Source: UBA652 sp964598235 (GTDB lineage Bacteria > Pseudomonadota > Gammaproteobacteria > Nitrosococcales > Methylophagaceae). Taken from it: 36,402 nt of DNA. The stretch covers positions 1 through 36,402 of the forward strand of contig CAZRAY010000015.1 in assembly GCA_964598235.1 (NCBI GenBank). The letters run 5' to 3'. Position numbers and translations under genes: made by a program. Shown in pieces: positions 8,017 through 16,316 of the stretch (position 1 is the stretch's first letter; each line of letters begins with the position of its first letter). A model generated the notes under the pieces. The model was not told where the DNA came from and searched no databases. It worked only from the letters and a program-made list of their open reading frames with translations.

Positions 8017-8921
8017 CGATTTCACCTGATAACAAGAAACTAGTTGTGGCGATTTCATCGCGTGCCTTATTTGATTTGGATGAAAGCCATCGCATTTATG
8101 AAGAAGAAGGCACGCAGGCTTACTGTGATTACCAAATAGAAAATGAAGATGTGCCTTTAGCGCCGGGTGGTGCTTATGCCATGGTGAAAAAATTATTGGC
8201 TTTGAATGGCAAAGAGGGCGCGCAACGTAATGTAGAAATTATTTTATTGTCGCGTAATAGTGCAGATACGGGTTTACGGGTATTTAATTCAATTCAACAT
8301 CATCAACTTGATATTAGCCGCGCAGTTTTCACATCAGGCCGTAGTCCGTATAGCTATGTTAAACCGTTTGGTGCGAATTTATTCTTATCAAGTGCCGCGG
8401 AAGATGTGCGTAAAGCCTTAGATGCGGGTGTCGCGGCAGCTACTATTTTACCTGCAAGCAAAGAGGAATATCATAGTGAGCGACAAGAATTACGGCTGGC
8501 TTTTGATGGTGATGCGGTGTTGTTTTCAGATGAATCAGAACGTATTTATAAAGAGCAGGGATTGGCGGCGTTTACACAAAATGAGCAAGCGACAGCCAAG
8601 AAACCCTTACGTGAAGGGCCATTTAAAGATTTTTTAGCCGCCTTAAATCATTTGCAAGCCGCTTTTCCAGAACAGAACTCACCGATTCGAACTGCATTGG
8701 TGACAGCGCGCTCAGCCCCAGCACATGAGCGTGTTATTCGCACCTTGCGAGACTGGGGAATTAGAATTGATGAGGCGATCTTTTTGGGGGGTATGCCCAA
8801 AGGCCCCTTCTTGAAAGAATTTGGCGCAGATATTTTTTTTGATGATCAGCAAGGTCACTGTGATTCAGCACGTGAGCATGTGGCAACGGGACATGTACCG
8901 CATGGTGTGGCGAACGAATAA
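8013..8921 (+). CDS. Cytosolic 5'-nucleotidase (NT5C1-like)
   Basis: Predicted to remove the 5'-phosphate from nucleoside monophosphates. The 302-residue protein belongs to the bacterial 5'-nucleotidase family that also includes animal cytosolic NT5C1A. The match is unusually clear: SSRALFDLDESHRIYEEEG in the first half, and AFDGDAVLFSDESERIYKEQG in the second, where D165 and D167 form the HAD-type catalytic pair. LVTARSAPAHERVIRTLRDW and the acidic FFDDQQGHC complete the active site. The two halves echo each other (DESHRIYEEEG against DESERIYKEQG). Its ATG overlaps the NERD-like gene's stop. Substrate preference (AMP or IMP) is unknown. Confidence 0.88.
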   Translation: MTISPDNKKLVVAISSRALFDLDESHRIYEEEGTQAYCDYQIENEDVPLAPGGAYAMVKKLLALNGKEGAQRNVEIILLSRNSADTGLRVFNSIQHHQLDISRAVFTSGRSPYSYVKPFGANLFLSSAAEDVRKALDAGVAAATILPASKEEYHSERQELRLAFDGDAVLFSDESERIYKEQGLAAFTQNEQATAKKPLREGPFKDFLAALNHLQAAFPEQNSPIRTALVTARSAPAHERVIRTLRDWGIRIDEAIFLGGMPKGPFLKEFGADIFFDDQQGHCDSAREHVATGHVPHGVANE

Positions 8922-8962
8922 TTTGATGTGTGAAAAGGCTAGCGTTCTTTTGAATGACTGTT

Positions 8963-8968
8963 TATAAT
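8963..8968 (+). promoter_or_regulatory. Candidate -10 element for tRNA-Leu (and tig)
   Basis: A perfect TATAAT lies about 46 bases before the tRNA. It is followed by the GC-rich AGCGAGC, a discriminator type common at stringently controlled stable-RNA promoters. No convincing -35 hexamer is found at 16-18 bases, so the promoter is tentative. Confidence 0.45.
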
Positions 8969-9014
8969 AGCGAGCTTTCTTGGTGACAATACGGTGCCAA
9001 AGTAATAAAACAAT

Positions 9015-9100
9015 GCGAGTGTGGCGGAATTGGTAGACGCGCTAGATTTAGGTTCTAGTATCTTTAGGATGTGGGAGTTCAAGTCTCCCCACTCGTACCA
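9015..9100 (+). tRNA. tRNA-Leu (UAG anticodon)
   Basis: An 86-base class II tRNA read by hand. The acceptor stem GCGAGTG pairs with CACTCGT (G1-U72 is a wobble), the discriminator is A and the 3' CCA is encoded. The anticodon stem is CTAGA/TCTAG with loop TTTAGGT, giving anticodon UAG for CUN leucine codons. A long variable arm follows, then the T arm GGGAG-TTCAAGT-CTCCC. It sits 45 bases before tig with no terminator between them, so the tRNA may be cut from a tig-containing transcript. A leucine tRNA before tig is a known arrangement in several gammaproteobacteria. Confidence 0.97.
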
Positions 9101-9145
9101 TCATTATAATATCCCTTGGTTAGTTTGAGAATGTTGAGGTAGCAC

Positions 9146-10447
9146 ATGCAAGTTGCTGTAAAAAATGTGAATGAAATTGGTCGTGAAATGACGATCACTG
9201 TTGAAGACATCAATATTGATGAGGCTGTGCAGCAACGTTTAAAAGCGATTGCGCCAAGCGTTAAAATGGCGGGCTTTCGCCAAGGCAAAGTGCCAATGAA
9301 AATGGTTGAGCAAACACATGGCGGCGAAGCGCGTGGTGATGTGATCGATGGTTTGGTTCAAAGCAGTATGCAAGAAGCCTTTGTGCAAGAAAAAATTGAG
9401 TCTGCGGGGCCGCCACATATTAGCAAAATGGACGAAAAAGACGGCAACCTTATTTATACCGTTGAATTTGAAGTCTTCCCAACAATCGATAAGGTTAATG
9501 TAAAAGGCCTCACAGTCGAAAAAACCGTGGCGGAGATTACGGATGCGGATGTTGACGACATGTTAGAAATATTACGCAATCAACGCATGGAATGGGATCC
9601 CGTTAAGCGCGCAGCAAAGGAAGGCGATAGAGTAACAATTGATTTTGTTGGTCGGGTTGATGGTGAGATTTTTGAAGGCGGCACAGGCAGCGATGTTGAT
9701 GTTGAAGTCGGTAACGGCTCAATGTTACCAGAGTTTGAAAAACAATTAGTCGGCCAAAAAACAGGTGGCGATACCACGATTACAATGCACTTCCCTGACG
9801 ATTATCGTGCAGCGCATTTGGCAGGTAAAAAAGCAGAGTTTGATGTAACGATTGGTGGTGTTGCGGCGAAGAAGTTACCCAAGCTTGATAAAGCCTTTGC
9901 TGAGTTATGCGGTGTTAAAGATGTCGCAACATTGAAAAAAGATGTGCGTGGGAATATGCAGAGAGAACTTAACTCTGCATTGAAAAACCAGAATAAACGC
10001 AAGGTAATGGATACGTTATTTGAGAATAATGAATTAACATTGCCTGCTTCGCCCGTTGATAGAGAAGCAGAATTTTTATTGAACCAAGCCAGTGAAAACA
10101 TTAAGAGCCAAGGTGTCGATGTGGCCTCTTTGAATCTAGAAGTGGCCGGCTTTAAAGCACCTGCTGAAAGACGTGTCGCGTTGAGCTTATTAGTTAACAA
10201 AATCATTACGGATAATAAGATTACACCCGCTGAAGATCGTGTTAAGGCCGTGATTGATGGTATTGCGGAAAGTTATGAAGATCCAGAAGATGTTGTTAAA
10301 CACTATATGGAAACGCCTGAAAAATTGTCTGAAGTGCAAATGGTGGTGGTTGAAGATGCCGTTGTTGACTGGGTATTAGACAATGTGAAAATTAAGGAAG
10401 TAAGCAGTTCGTTTAGCGAAGTGATGGGCAATAGTACAACAGCATAA
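9146..10447 (+). CDS. tig: Trigger factor
   Basis: Ribosome-bound chaperone and peptidyl-prolyl isomerase that receives nascent chains at the exit tunnel. The 433 residues match the usual length. The ribosome-binding domain contains the signature GFRQGKVPMKMVEQ near residues 43-56. The FKBP-like PPIase domain begins at about residue 160 (GDRVTIDFVGRVDGE, FEGG), and the C-terminal helical arms follow (LPASPVDREAEFLLNQ). A Shine-Dalgarno GAGGT lies before the ATG. It heads the tig-clpP-clpX-lon block; a strong hairpin separates it from clpP. Confidence 0.97.
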   Translation: MQVAVKNVNEIGREMTITVEDINIDEAVQQRLKAIAPSVKMAGFRQGKVPMKMVEQTHGGEARGDVIDGLVQSSMQEAFVQEKIESAGPPHISKMDEKDGNLIYTVEFEVFPTIDKVNVKGLTVEKTVAEITDADVDDMLEILRNQRMEWDPVKRAAKEGDRVTIDFVGRVDGEIFEGGTGSDVDVEVGNGSMLPEFEKQLVGQKTGGDTTITMHFPDDYRAAHLAGKKAEFDVTIGGVAAKKLPKLDKAFAELCGVKDVATLKKDVRGNMQRELNSALKNQNKRKVMDTLFENNELTLPASPVDREAEFLLNQASENIKSQGVDVASLNLEVAGFKAPAERRVALSLLVNKIITDNKITPAEDRVKAVIDGIAESYEDPEDVVKHYMETPEKLSEVQMVVVEDAVVDWVLDNVKIKEVSSSFSEVMGNSTTA

Positions 10448-10470
10448 TCATCCTGATTTTAAGATATAAT

Positions 10471-10506
10471 AATAGCCCGTGTTCATGGAAATGAACACGG
10501 GCTATT
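10471..10506 (+). terminator. Perfect 16-bp hairpin between tig and clpP
   Basis: AATAGCCCGTGTTCAT at 10471-10486 is exactly complementary to ATGAACACGGGCTATT at 10491-10506, with a GGAA (GNRA-type) loop. Only a short AACTTTT follows, so it may be a leaky terminator, attenuator or processing and stability stem rather than a strong intrinsic terminator. Confidence 0.7.
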
Positions 10507-10530
10507 AACTTTTAGCATAGAGAGCAAAAG

Positions 10531-11148
10531 ATGAGTGAGATAACCAGTATTAGTAACGCATTAGTGCCAATGGTCATAGAGCAAACGTCGCGAGGAGAGC
10601 GATCGTATGACATTTATTCGCGTTTATTAAAAGAGCGCGTTATTTTCTTGGTGGGGCCTGTTGAAGATCATATGGCCAACTTGGTGGTCGCACAACTATT
10701 GTTTTTGGAATCGGATAACCCCGATAAAGATATTCACTTATACATTAACTCTCCAGGTGGCGCGGTCACTGCTGGATTAGCAATTTATGACACCATGCAA
10801 TTTATTAAACCTAATGTGAGCACCTTGTGTATCGGCCAAGCAGCAAGTATGGGCGCGGTCTTATTGGCGGGTGGTGAGTCCGGAAAACGTTATGCTTTAC
10901 CTAATTCACGGGTATTGATTCACCAACCATTAGGTGGCTTTCAGGGACAGGCATCTGATATTGATATCCATGCACGGGAGATATTAGCGATTCGTGAACG
11001 TTTGAATAGTATTCTCGCCCAGCATTCAGGGCAAGATATTGAAAAGATTAAGCAAGATACAGATCGTGATTATTTTATGGACAGTGAGCAAGCAATGGAC
11101 TATGGTTTAATTGATTCGGTATTAAATAATCGCCAGTCTGGTGAATGA
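10531..11148 (+). CDS. clpP: ATP-dependent Clp protease proteolytic subunit
   Basis: Forms the double-heptamer peptidase chamber that degrades proteins unfolded by ClpX or ClpA. The 205-residue protein has an intact catalytic triad: Ser106 in GQAASMGAVLL, His131 in PNSRVLIHQP and Asp180 in DTDRDYF. The oxyanion-forming SPGG motif is at 74-77. The first residues before the conserved VPMVIEQTSRGERSYDIYSRLL probably form a short cleaved propeptide, as in E. coli. The ATG follows AGAGAG. clpX begins 22 bases downstream, making an operon. Confidence 0.98.
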   Translation: MSEITSISNALVPMVIEQTSRGERSYDIYSRLLKERVIFLVGPVEDHMANLVVAQLLFLESDNPDKDIHLYINSPGGAVTAGLAIYDTMQFIKPNVSTLCIGQAASMGAVLLAGGESGKRYALPNSRVLIHQPLGGFQGQASDIDIHAREILAIRERLNSILAQHSGQDIEKIKQDTDRDYFMDSEQAMDYGLIDSVLNNRQSGE

Positions 11149-11170
11149 TTTTCCAAAAAAGTGACATATT

Positions 11171-12442
11171 ATGAGTGATGACAACAACAAAACATTATAT
11201 TGTTCCTTCTGTGGCAAAAGCCAAGATGAAGTCAAAAAGCTGATCGCAGGGCCTTCTGTCTTTGTCTGCGATGAATGTGTGGAACTTTGCACAGATATCA
11301 TTAAAGAAGAAATGGAAGGAACAACGACAGGCGAATCCGAAGCAGAGATTGACTTACCCACACCACGTGAAATCAATGATGCTTTAGATCAATATGTTAT
11401 CGGGCAAGCAAAAGCAAAACGTGTGTTATCTGTTGCGGTGTATAACCATTATAAAAAATTGCGATATAGTAAAGCAAAAGATGAAGTTGAACTCTCTAAA
11501 AGCAATATTTTGCTGATCGGTCCGACAGGAAGCGGTAAAACATTATTGGCGGAAACATTGGCAAGGCAACTTAATGTGCCCTTCACGATAGCAGATGCGA
11601 CCACGTTAACTGAAGCGGGTTATGTGGGTGAAGATGTCGAAAATATCATTCAAAAATTATTGCAGAAATGTGATTACAATGTTGAGAAAGCCGAAACGGG
11701 TATTGTATACATTGATGAAATTGATAAAATCTCACGTAAATCTGACAATCCTTCAATTACCCGTGATGTTTCCGGTGAAGGTGTGCAACAAGCATTATTA
11801 AAATTGATTGAAGGTACGGTAGCTTCAATTCCGCCTCAAGGTGGTCGCAAGCATCCGCAGCAAGAGTTTTTACAAGTAGATACCAGTAAGATCTTATTTA
11901 TCTGTGGTGGGGCTTTTTCTGGGTTAGATGCCGTTATCCGTAACCGTTCTCATAAGGGGGGGATTGGCTTTTCTGCGGAGGTGCAAAGTATCGATGAGAC
12001 GCGTGCAGTGAGTGATGTGTTGAAAGAAGTCGAAACAGAGGATTTAATTCAATATGGTTTGATTCCTGAGTTTGTCGGGCGTTTGCCAGTAATTGCGACC
12101 TTAGATGAGTTAGATGAAGCGGCATTAGTGACGATTTTAACAGAACCTAAAAATTCATTAACGAAACAATATGCACGTTTATTTGAAATGGAAAATGTGG
12201 ATATTGAATTTCGAGAGGATGCACTACGCGCCATTGCTAGAAAAGCAATGGAAGGTAAAACAGGGGCCCGAGGATTACGTTCTATCGTTGAAAATATATT
12301 ACTCGATACGATGTTTGATATCCCTTCAAATGATACCATTGCGAAAGTGGTGATTGATGAAAGTGTCGTGAATGGGGAAAACCCGCCTATCTTAGTATAT
12401 GCGGAGCCAGAAGTTGTGGAACACGCAGTCTCAGAAAATTAA
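11171..12442 (+). CDS. clpX: Clp protease ATPase subunit ClpX
   Basis: AAA+ unfoldase that recognises tagged substrates and feeds them to ClpP. The N-terminal zinc-binding domain has C11, C14, C33 and C36. Walker A is GPTGSGKT (117-124), Walker B is IVYIDEIDK (D182-E183), and the pore-adjacent GGRKHPQQEF is present. The ClpP-docking IGF tripeptide occurs in HKGGIGFSAE, and the sensor-2 region is KTGARGLRS. The 423-residue length is typical. It lies directly behind clpP and ahead of lon; a separate promoter-like element before lon implies that lon can be expressed alone. Confidence 0.98.
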   Translation: MSDDNNKTLYCSFCGKSQDEVKKLIAGPSVFVCDECVELCTDIIKEEMEGTTTGESEAEIDLPTPREINDALDQYVIGQAKAKRVLSVAVYNHYKKLRYSKAKDEVELSKSNILLIGPTGSGKTLLAETLARQLNVPFTIADATTLTEAGYVGEDVENIIQKLLQKCDYNVEKAETGIVYIDEIDKISRKSDNPSITRDVSGEGVQQALLKLIEGTVASIPPQGGRKHPQQEFLQVDTSKILFICGGAFSGLDAVIRNRSHKGGIGFSAEVQSIDETRAVSDVLKEVETEDLIQYGLIPEFVGRLPVIATLDELDEAALVTILTEPKNSLTKQYARLFEMENVDIEFREDALRAIARKAMEGKTGARGLRSIVENILLDTMFDIPSNDTIAKVVIDESVVNGENPPILVYAEPEVVEHAVSEN

Positions 12443-12462
12443 ACTGATTGTTTTATATTAGG

Positions 12463-12492
12463 CTTGATTTTTGATGTTTTGAGACCCATATT
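12463..12492 (+). promoter_or_regulatory. Candidate sigma-32 (heat-shock) promoter of lon
   Basis: CTTGAT at 12463-12468 and CCCATATT at 12485-12492 resemble the sigma-32 consensus CTTGAA and CCCCATnT, with 15 bases between the hexamer and the position matching the first C. It lies 81 bases before the lon ATG, and lon is a classical heat-shock gene in gammaproteobacteria. Confidence 0.65.
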
Positions 12493-12573
12493 CATAATAT
12501 TGTAATAGTGGCGTTTATCGCTGATTCTAAAATTTAGGGTATCAGTGGATGGGGCTACGTAAGGAAGGGTTTT

Positions 12574-15012
12574 ATGGATAATAATGAAGTAATAGACACA
12601 ACTGAACGAACTGAGTTGCCCGTATTGCCGTTGCGGGACGTCGTGGTTTATCCATTTATGGTGACGCCTTTATTTGTGGGTCGTAGTAAATCTATTAAAG
12701 CGCTCGAAACAGCGGCAGAACAAAATAAACAGATTTTGTTGGTGGCGCAAAAAGATCCTTCAGCGGATGAACCTGCGGTAGACGGTTTATACTCAATTGC
12801 AACCTTGGCTAATATTTTACAATTATTAAAATTGCCAGATGGTACGGTAAAAGTATTAGCCGAAGGTACGGATCGTGTACAGATCCGCATTTTACCAACA
12901 CAAGAAGAAGATGCTTTTTTTACAGCGGTTGCCACGGTACTAACTGACACAGCGGTTCAAGATCGTGAAACAGATGTGTTGATGCGTACGCTACTAACGC
13001 AATTTGAGCAATATGTGAAACTCAATAAGAAAATTCCACCCGAAGTGCTAAATTCGGTTGCAGGAATTGATGAACCTAGTAGATTGGCAGATACCATTGC
13101 AGCACATATCACGCTAAAGCTGGAAGAAAAACAAGTGTTGCTGGAAGAAATAGATGTTCAAGTTCGTTTAGAGACTCTTTTGGTACATTTAGAAAGTGAA
13201 ATCGATCTGCAAAATATCGAAAAACGCATTCGTTCCCGTGTCAAAAAACAAATGGAAAAAAGTCAACGTGAATACTATCTAAATGAGCAAATGAAGGCGG
13301 TTCAGAAAGAGTTAGGTGAAATAGATGAAACGGCAGATGAACTTGAGGAGCTGACCAGTAAGGTTGAGAAAGCAGGTCTGACATCAGAAGCGAAAGAGCG
13401 TGCAGATTCTGAATTGAAAAAGCTCAAAATGATGTCACCGATGTCCGCTGAGGCAACAGTTGTTCGTAACTATATTGATTATTTAACGGAGCTGCCGTGG
13501 AAAAAACGATCACGGTTACAAAATGATTTAAGCCGTGCTGAGACAATACTAGATGAAGACCATTTTGGCCTTGAGAAGGTGAAAGAACGGATCCTAGAGT
13601 ATTTGGCTGTGCAGCAGCGTGTTAAGAAATTAAAAGGGCCTATTTTATGCCTAGTGGGACCGCCAGGGGTGGGCAAAACGTCTGTCGCACGTTCTATTGC
13701 GCGAGCGACCAATCGCAAATTCACCCGTATGTCTTTGGGCGGTGTGCGAGATGAAGCAGAGATCCGTGGTCATCGCCGTACCTACATTGGTTCAATGCCA
13801 GGGAAAATATTACAAAACATGACAAAAACAGGTGTAAAAAATCCACTGTTTTTGTTAGATGAAATTGATAAAATGGCGCAAGATTTCCGAGGTGATCCGG
13901 GGTCGGCTTTGTTAGAAGTGTTGGATCCTGAGCAGAATAAAGCATTTTCAGATCATTATTTAGAAGTCGATTATGATTTGTCCGATACGATGTTTGTGGC
14001 GACAGCGAATACCTTAAACATCCCTGATGCATTACGTGATCGTATGGAAATTATTCAGCTGTCTGGGTATACCGAAGATGAGAAGCGCAATATTGCCATG
14101 CAATATTTACTACCAACCGCATTGAAAGATAATGGTTTGAAAGCAGAAGAAGCGGAGATCGAAGAATCAGCCGTATTGCAGATTATCCAGTATTACACGC
14201 GAGAAGCGGGTGTACGTGGTTTACAACGTCATATTGCACGGTTATGTCGGAAGTTAGTAAGAAAAATATTGCAAGAAAAACCAGCTGATAAATTAGTTAT
14301 TACCGCTGGAAACTTGGATGATTATTTAGGCGTGAAACGTTATCAATTTGGTTTGGCCGAAGAGCAAGATCAAGTGGGGCAAGTGACGGGGCTTGCTTGG
14401 ACAGAAGTGGGCGGCGAATTATTAATGATTGAGACGGCTATTATGCCAGGGAAGGGCAAGGCAACGCATACGGGACAGTTGGGTGAAGTGATGCAAGAAT
14501 CAATTGAAGCGGCGACCACGGTTGTGCGCTCACGTGCCCAAGCATGGGGCATTGCAGCTGATTTCTTTGAAAACCATGATATTCATATTCATTTGCCGGA
14601 AGGGGCGATTCCTAAAGATGGCCCGAGTGCTGGCGTCGGTATGTGTACGTCTTTAGTGTCCGCTATTACGGGGATTCCGGTCAAATCAAATGTGGCAATG
14701 ACAGGTGAGATCACCTTGCGCGGGGAAGTGTTAGCCATCGGGGGCTTAAAAGAGAAGCTATTAGCGGCTTTACGGGGTGGTATCGATACCGTATTAATTC
14801 CAATGGAAAACGCAAAAGATTTAAAAGAGATCCCTGATAATGTTAAATCTGGTTTGGATATCCGTCCGGTTAAATGGATACATGAAGTGTTGGAAGTGGC
14901 GTTACAGACGATGCCAGAAAGTCTTTCAGAAATAGACGTAAAAACTACTGCTTCAGAACTAGCGACAGTAGACGATGCCACTTATCAAGAATCGGATATT
15001 CCAAGACACTAA
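12574..15012 (+). CDS. lon: ATP-dependent protease Lon
   Basis: Homohexameric AAA+ serine protease that degrades misfolded and regulatory proteins in the cytosol. The 812-residue protein has the LON substrate-binding domain (from LPVLPLRDVVVYPFMV), a coiled-coil linker (about residues 220-290), Walker A GPPGVGKT (362-369), Walker B FLLDEIDK, and the protease domain with the Ser685-Lys728 dyad (KDGPSAGVGM and GGLKEKLLAA). The C-terminus extends modestly beyond the usual EVLEVAL end. A Shine-Dalgarno AAGGAAGG precedes the ATG. The usual downstream neighbour hupB is absent; dedD follows after 13 bases. Confidence 0.98.
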   Translation: MDNNEVIDTTERTELPVLPLRDVVVYPFMVTPLFVGRSKSIKALETAAEQNKQILLVAQKDPSADEPAVDGLYSIATLANILQLLKLPDGTVKVLAEGTDRVQIRILPTQEEDAFFTAVATVLTDTAVQDRETDVLMRTLLTQFEQYVKLNKKIPPEVLNSVAGIDEPSRLADTIAAHITLKLEEKQVLLEEIDVQVRLETLLVHLESEIDLQNIEKRIRSRVKKQMEKSQREYYLNEQMKAVQKELGEIDETADELEELTSKVEKAGLTSEAKERADSELKKLKMMSPMSAEATVVRNYIDYLTELPWKKRSRLQNDLSRAETILDEDHFGLEKVKERILEYLAVQQRVKKLKGPILCLVGPPGVGKTSVARSIARATNRKFTRMSLGGVRDEAEIRGHRRTYIGSMPGKILQNMTKTGVKNPLFLLDEIDKMAQDFRGDPGSALLEVLDPEQNKAFSDHYLEVDYDLSDTMFVATANTLNIPDALRDRMEIIQLSGYTEDEKRNIAMQYLLPTALKDNGLKAEEAEIEESAVLQIIQYYTREAGVRGLQRHIARLCRKLVRKILQEKPADKLVITAGNLDDYLGVKRYQFGLAEEQDQVGQVTGLAWTEVGGELLMIETAIMPGKGKATHTGQLGEVMQESIEAATTVVRSRAQAWGIAADFFENHDIHIHLPEGAIPKDGPSAGVGMCTSLVSAITGIPVKSNVAMTGEITLRGEVLAIGGLKEKLLAALRGGIDTVLIPMENAKDLKEIPDNVKSGLDIRPVKWIHEVLEVALQTMPESLSEIDVKTTASELATVDDATYQESDIPRH

Positions 15013-15025
15013 ATGGAGAGCTAAG

Positions 15026-15619
15026 ATGACACTTCAAAGAATTGTCGGTGCGGGTGCACTCAGTGTTGTTTTTATGATTGTGGCGGCATTATTATTATAT
15101 AAAGGTGATGATGATAAAGCCCTGAATGCAATAATAGATAATGATCTTATGTTGATGGATATCGCACCGGAAGAAACGGTTACAGCATTAGAAACAGATG
15201 AATTATTGTCTGATGATATGGATTTGGAAGTTCTTAGCTTAGAAGCATCCAATGTTGATATTGAGACAATATCCTCATCGGTGGTTGAGCAGCCCGCTGT
15301 GGATAACACGCCGCCTGTATTGGAAGAACTTGCCGCTGAATTAACGGTGCCAAAACCACATGTAGTAGAGACACCTAACGAAAAATGGTTTTTACAAGTT
15401 GCCAGCTTTTCACACCAAGAAAATGCAAAACAATTAATACTTGATTTGAAACAGAAGGGTATTGAGGCAAAGGCAGATATGGTGATCGGGCAGAAAGGGC
15501 AGATTTATCGTGTGCGTACGATACCGCAATCTAGTAAAGATAAAACGGAACAGGTAGCAGAGAAAATAAAACAATATTTTGATATCACACCGCAGTTATT
15601 GCATCGTAAAATAAAATAA
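15026..15619 (+). CDS. dedD: DedD-like SPOR-domain cell-division protein
   Basis: A 197-residue inner-membrane protein with one N-terminal membrane helix (residues 6-25), an acidic, low-complexity periplasmic linker (about 30-115) and a C-terminal SPOR domain (about 119-197, starting EKWFLQVASFSHQENAKQL). SPOR domains bind denuded peptidoglycan at the septum. ATG 15026 is preferred because GGAGAG lies five bases upstream, whereas the open frame from 14975 runs inside lon and lacks a signal. The order dedD-cvpA-purF matches E. coli and Pseudomonas, which supports the DedD name despite low sequence conservation. Confidence 0.83.
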   Translation: MTLQRIVGAGALSVVFMIVAALLLYKGDDDKALNAIIDNDLMLMDIAPEETVTALETDELLSDDMDLEVLSLEASNVDIETISSSVVEQPAVDNTPPVLEELAAELTVPKPHVVETPNEKWFLQVASFSHQENAKQLILDLKQKGIEAKADMVIGQKGQIYRVRTIPQSSKDKTEQVAEKIKQYFDITPQLLHRKIK

Positions 15620-15702
15620 TATACGCAGCGATAAAATAGCTACGTTGTGGCGGGTACTTTCTGATAAAATTAACACCAAATACTTCTATATAGGGCGTTG
15701 TT

Positions 15703-16302
15703 ATGAACTGGGTTGACTACCTTATTATCGCGATTATCGTGATCTCAGCAGGGATTGGTATCGTACGTGGCTTTGTTAAAGAAGTGCTTTCTCTCGTCAG
15801 TTGGGCTATCGCAATTTGGGTGGCGATGACCTTCTATACCCAGGCAGCAGAAATGCTGACCGGCTATATAGCAACCCCTTCAATCAGAACCTTTGCTGCA
15901 TTTTTAGGGTTGTTTATCGTGACCTTAATTATTGGCGCATTAATTAATTATTTAATTTCAAAGCTTGTTGAAAAAACGGGGTTAAGTGGCACCGATCGCA
16001 TGCTGGGTATTGTATTTGGATTATTGCGGGGGGCAGCAATTGTGATTCTGTTGATTTTATTGGGTCGAACAACCCCGATGCCTTCTGATCCATGGTGGCA
16101 AGCATCATCATTATTAGGGCATTTTGAGCCCTATGCCAAATGGGCGCATGGTTTGTTGCCGGAAAACATTGCATCACATGTTAGCTTTGAACTACCAGCA
16201 GCGGTGGGCAGTGAACCGACATCGCTAATAGAGCCCGCCACAGAGGCTGCACCGATCGTAGTAGAACCTACGACGGCTACCATTCAACAACCACCTCAAT
16301 AA
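15703..16302 (+). CDS. cvpA: CvpA family membrane protein
   Basis: A 199-residue inner-membrane protein of the colicin V production family. Four membrane segments are visible (about 6-21, 29-45, 64-86, 103-121), with the conserved GIVRGFVKEVLSLVSW between the first two and SGTDRMLGIVFGLLRG before the fourth. The last 70 residues are polar and Pro/Thr-rich. The biochemical role is not settled; homologues affect envelope integrity and colicin V export in E. coli. An extended -10-like TGATAAAAT at 15662-15670 may start a cvpA-purF transcript. purF follows after 14 bases. Confidence 0.92.
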   Translation: MNWVDYLIIAIIVISAGIGIVRGFVKEVLSLVSWAIAIWVAMTFYTQAAEMLTGYIATPSIRTFAAFLGLFIVTLIIGALINYLISKLVEKTGLSGTDRMLGIVFGLLRGAAIVILLILLGRTTPMPSDPWWQASSLLGHFEPYAKWAHGLLPENIASHVSFELPAAVGSEPTSLIEPATEAAPIVVEPTTATIQQPPQ

Positions 16303-16316
16303 AACAGGTCTACTTT

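Noticed and set aside
9105..9110. TATAAT between tRNA-Leu and tig as a tig promoter
   Set aside because: The -35 position falls in the tRNA T arm without a match. It remains possible but is unsupported.
10465..10470. TATAAT just before the tig-clpP hairpin as a clpP promoter
   Set aside because: No -35 element is found at 16-18 bases, and the transcript would start inside the hairpin stem.
14975..15025. Earlier in-frame start for dedD inside lon
   Set aside because: It overlaps the lon C-terminus, has no ribosome-binding site and adds a charged segment before the membrane helix. ATG 15026 has GGAGAG at the right distance.
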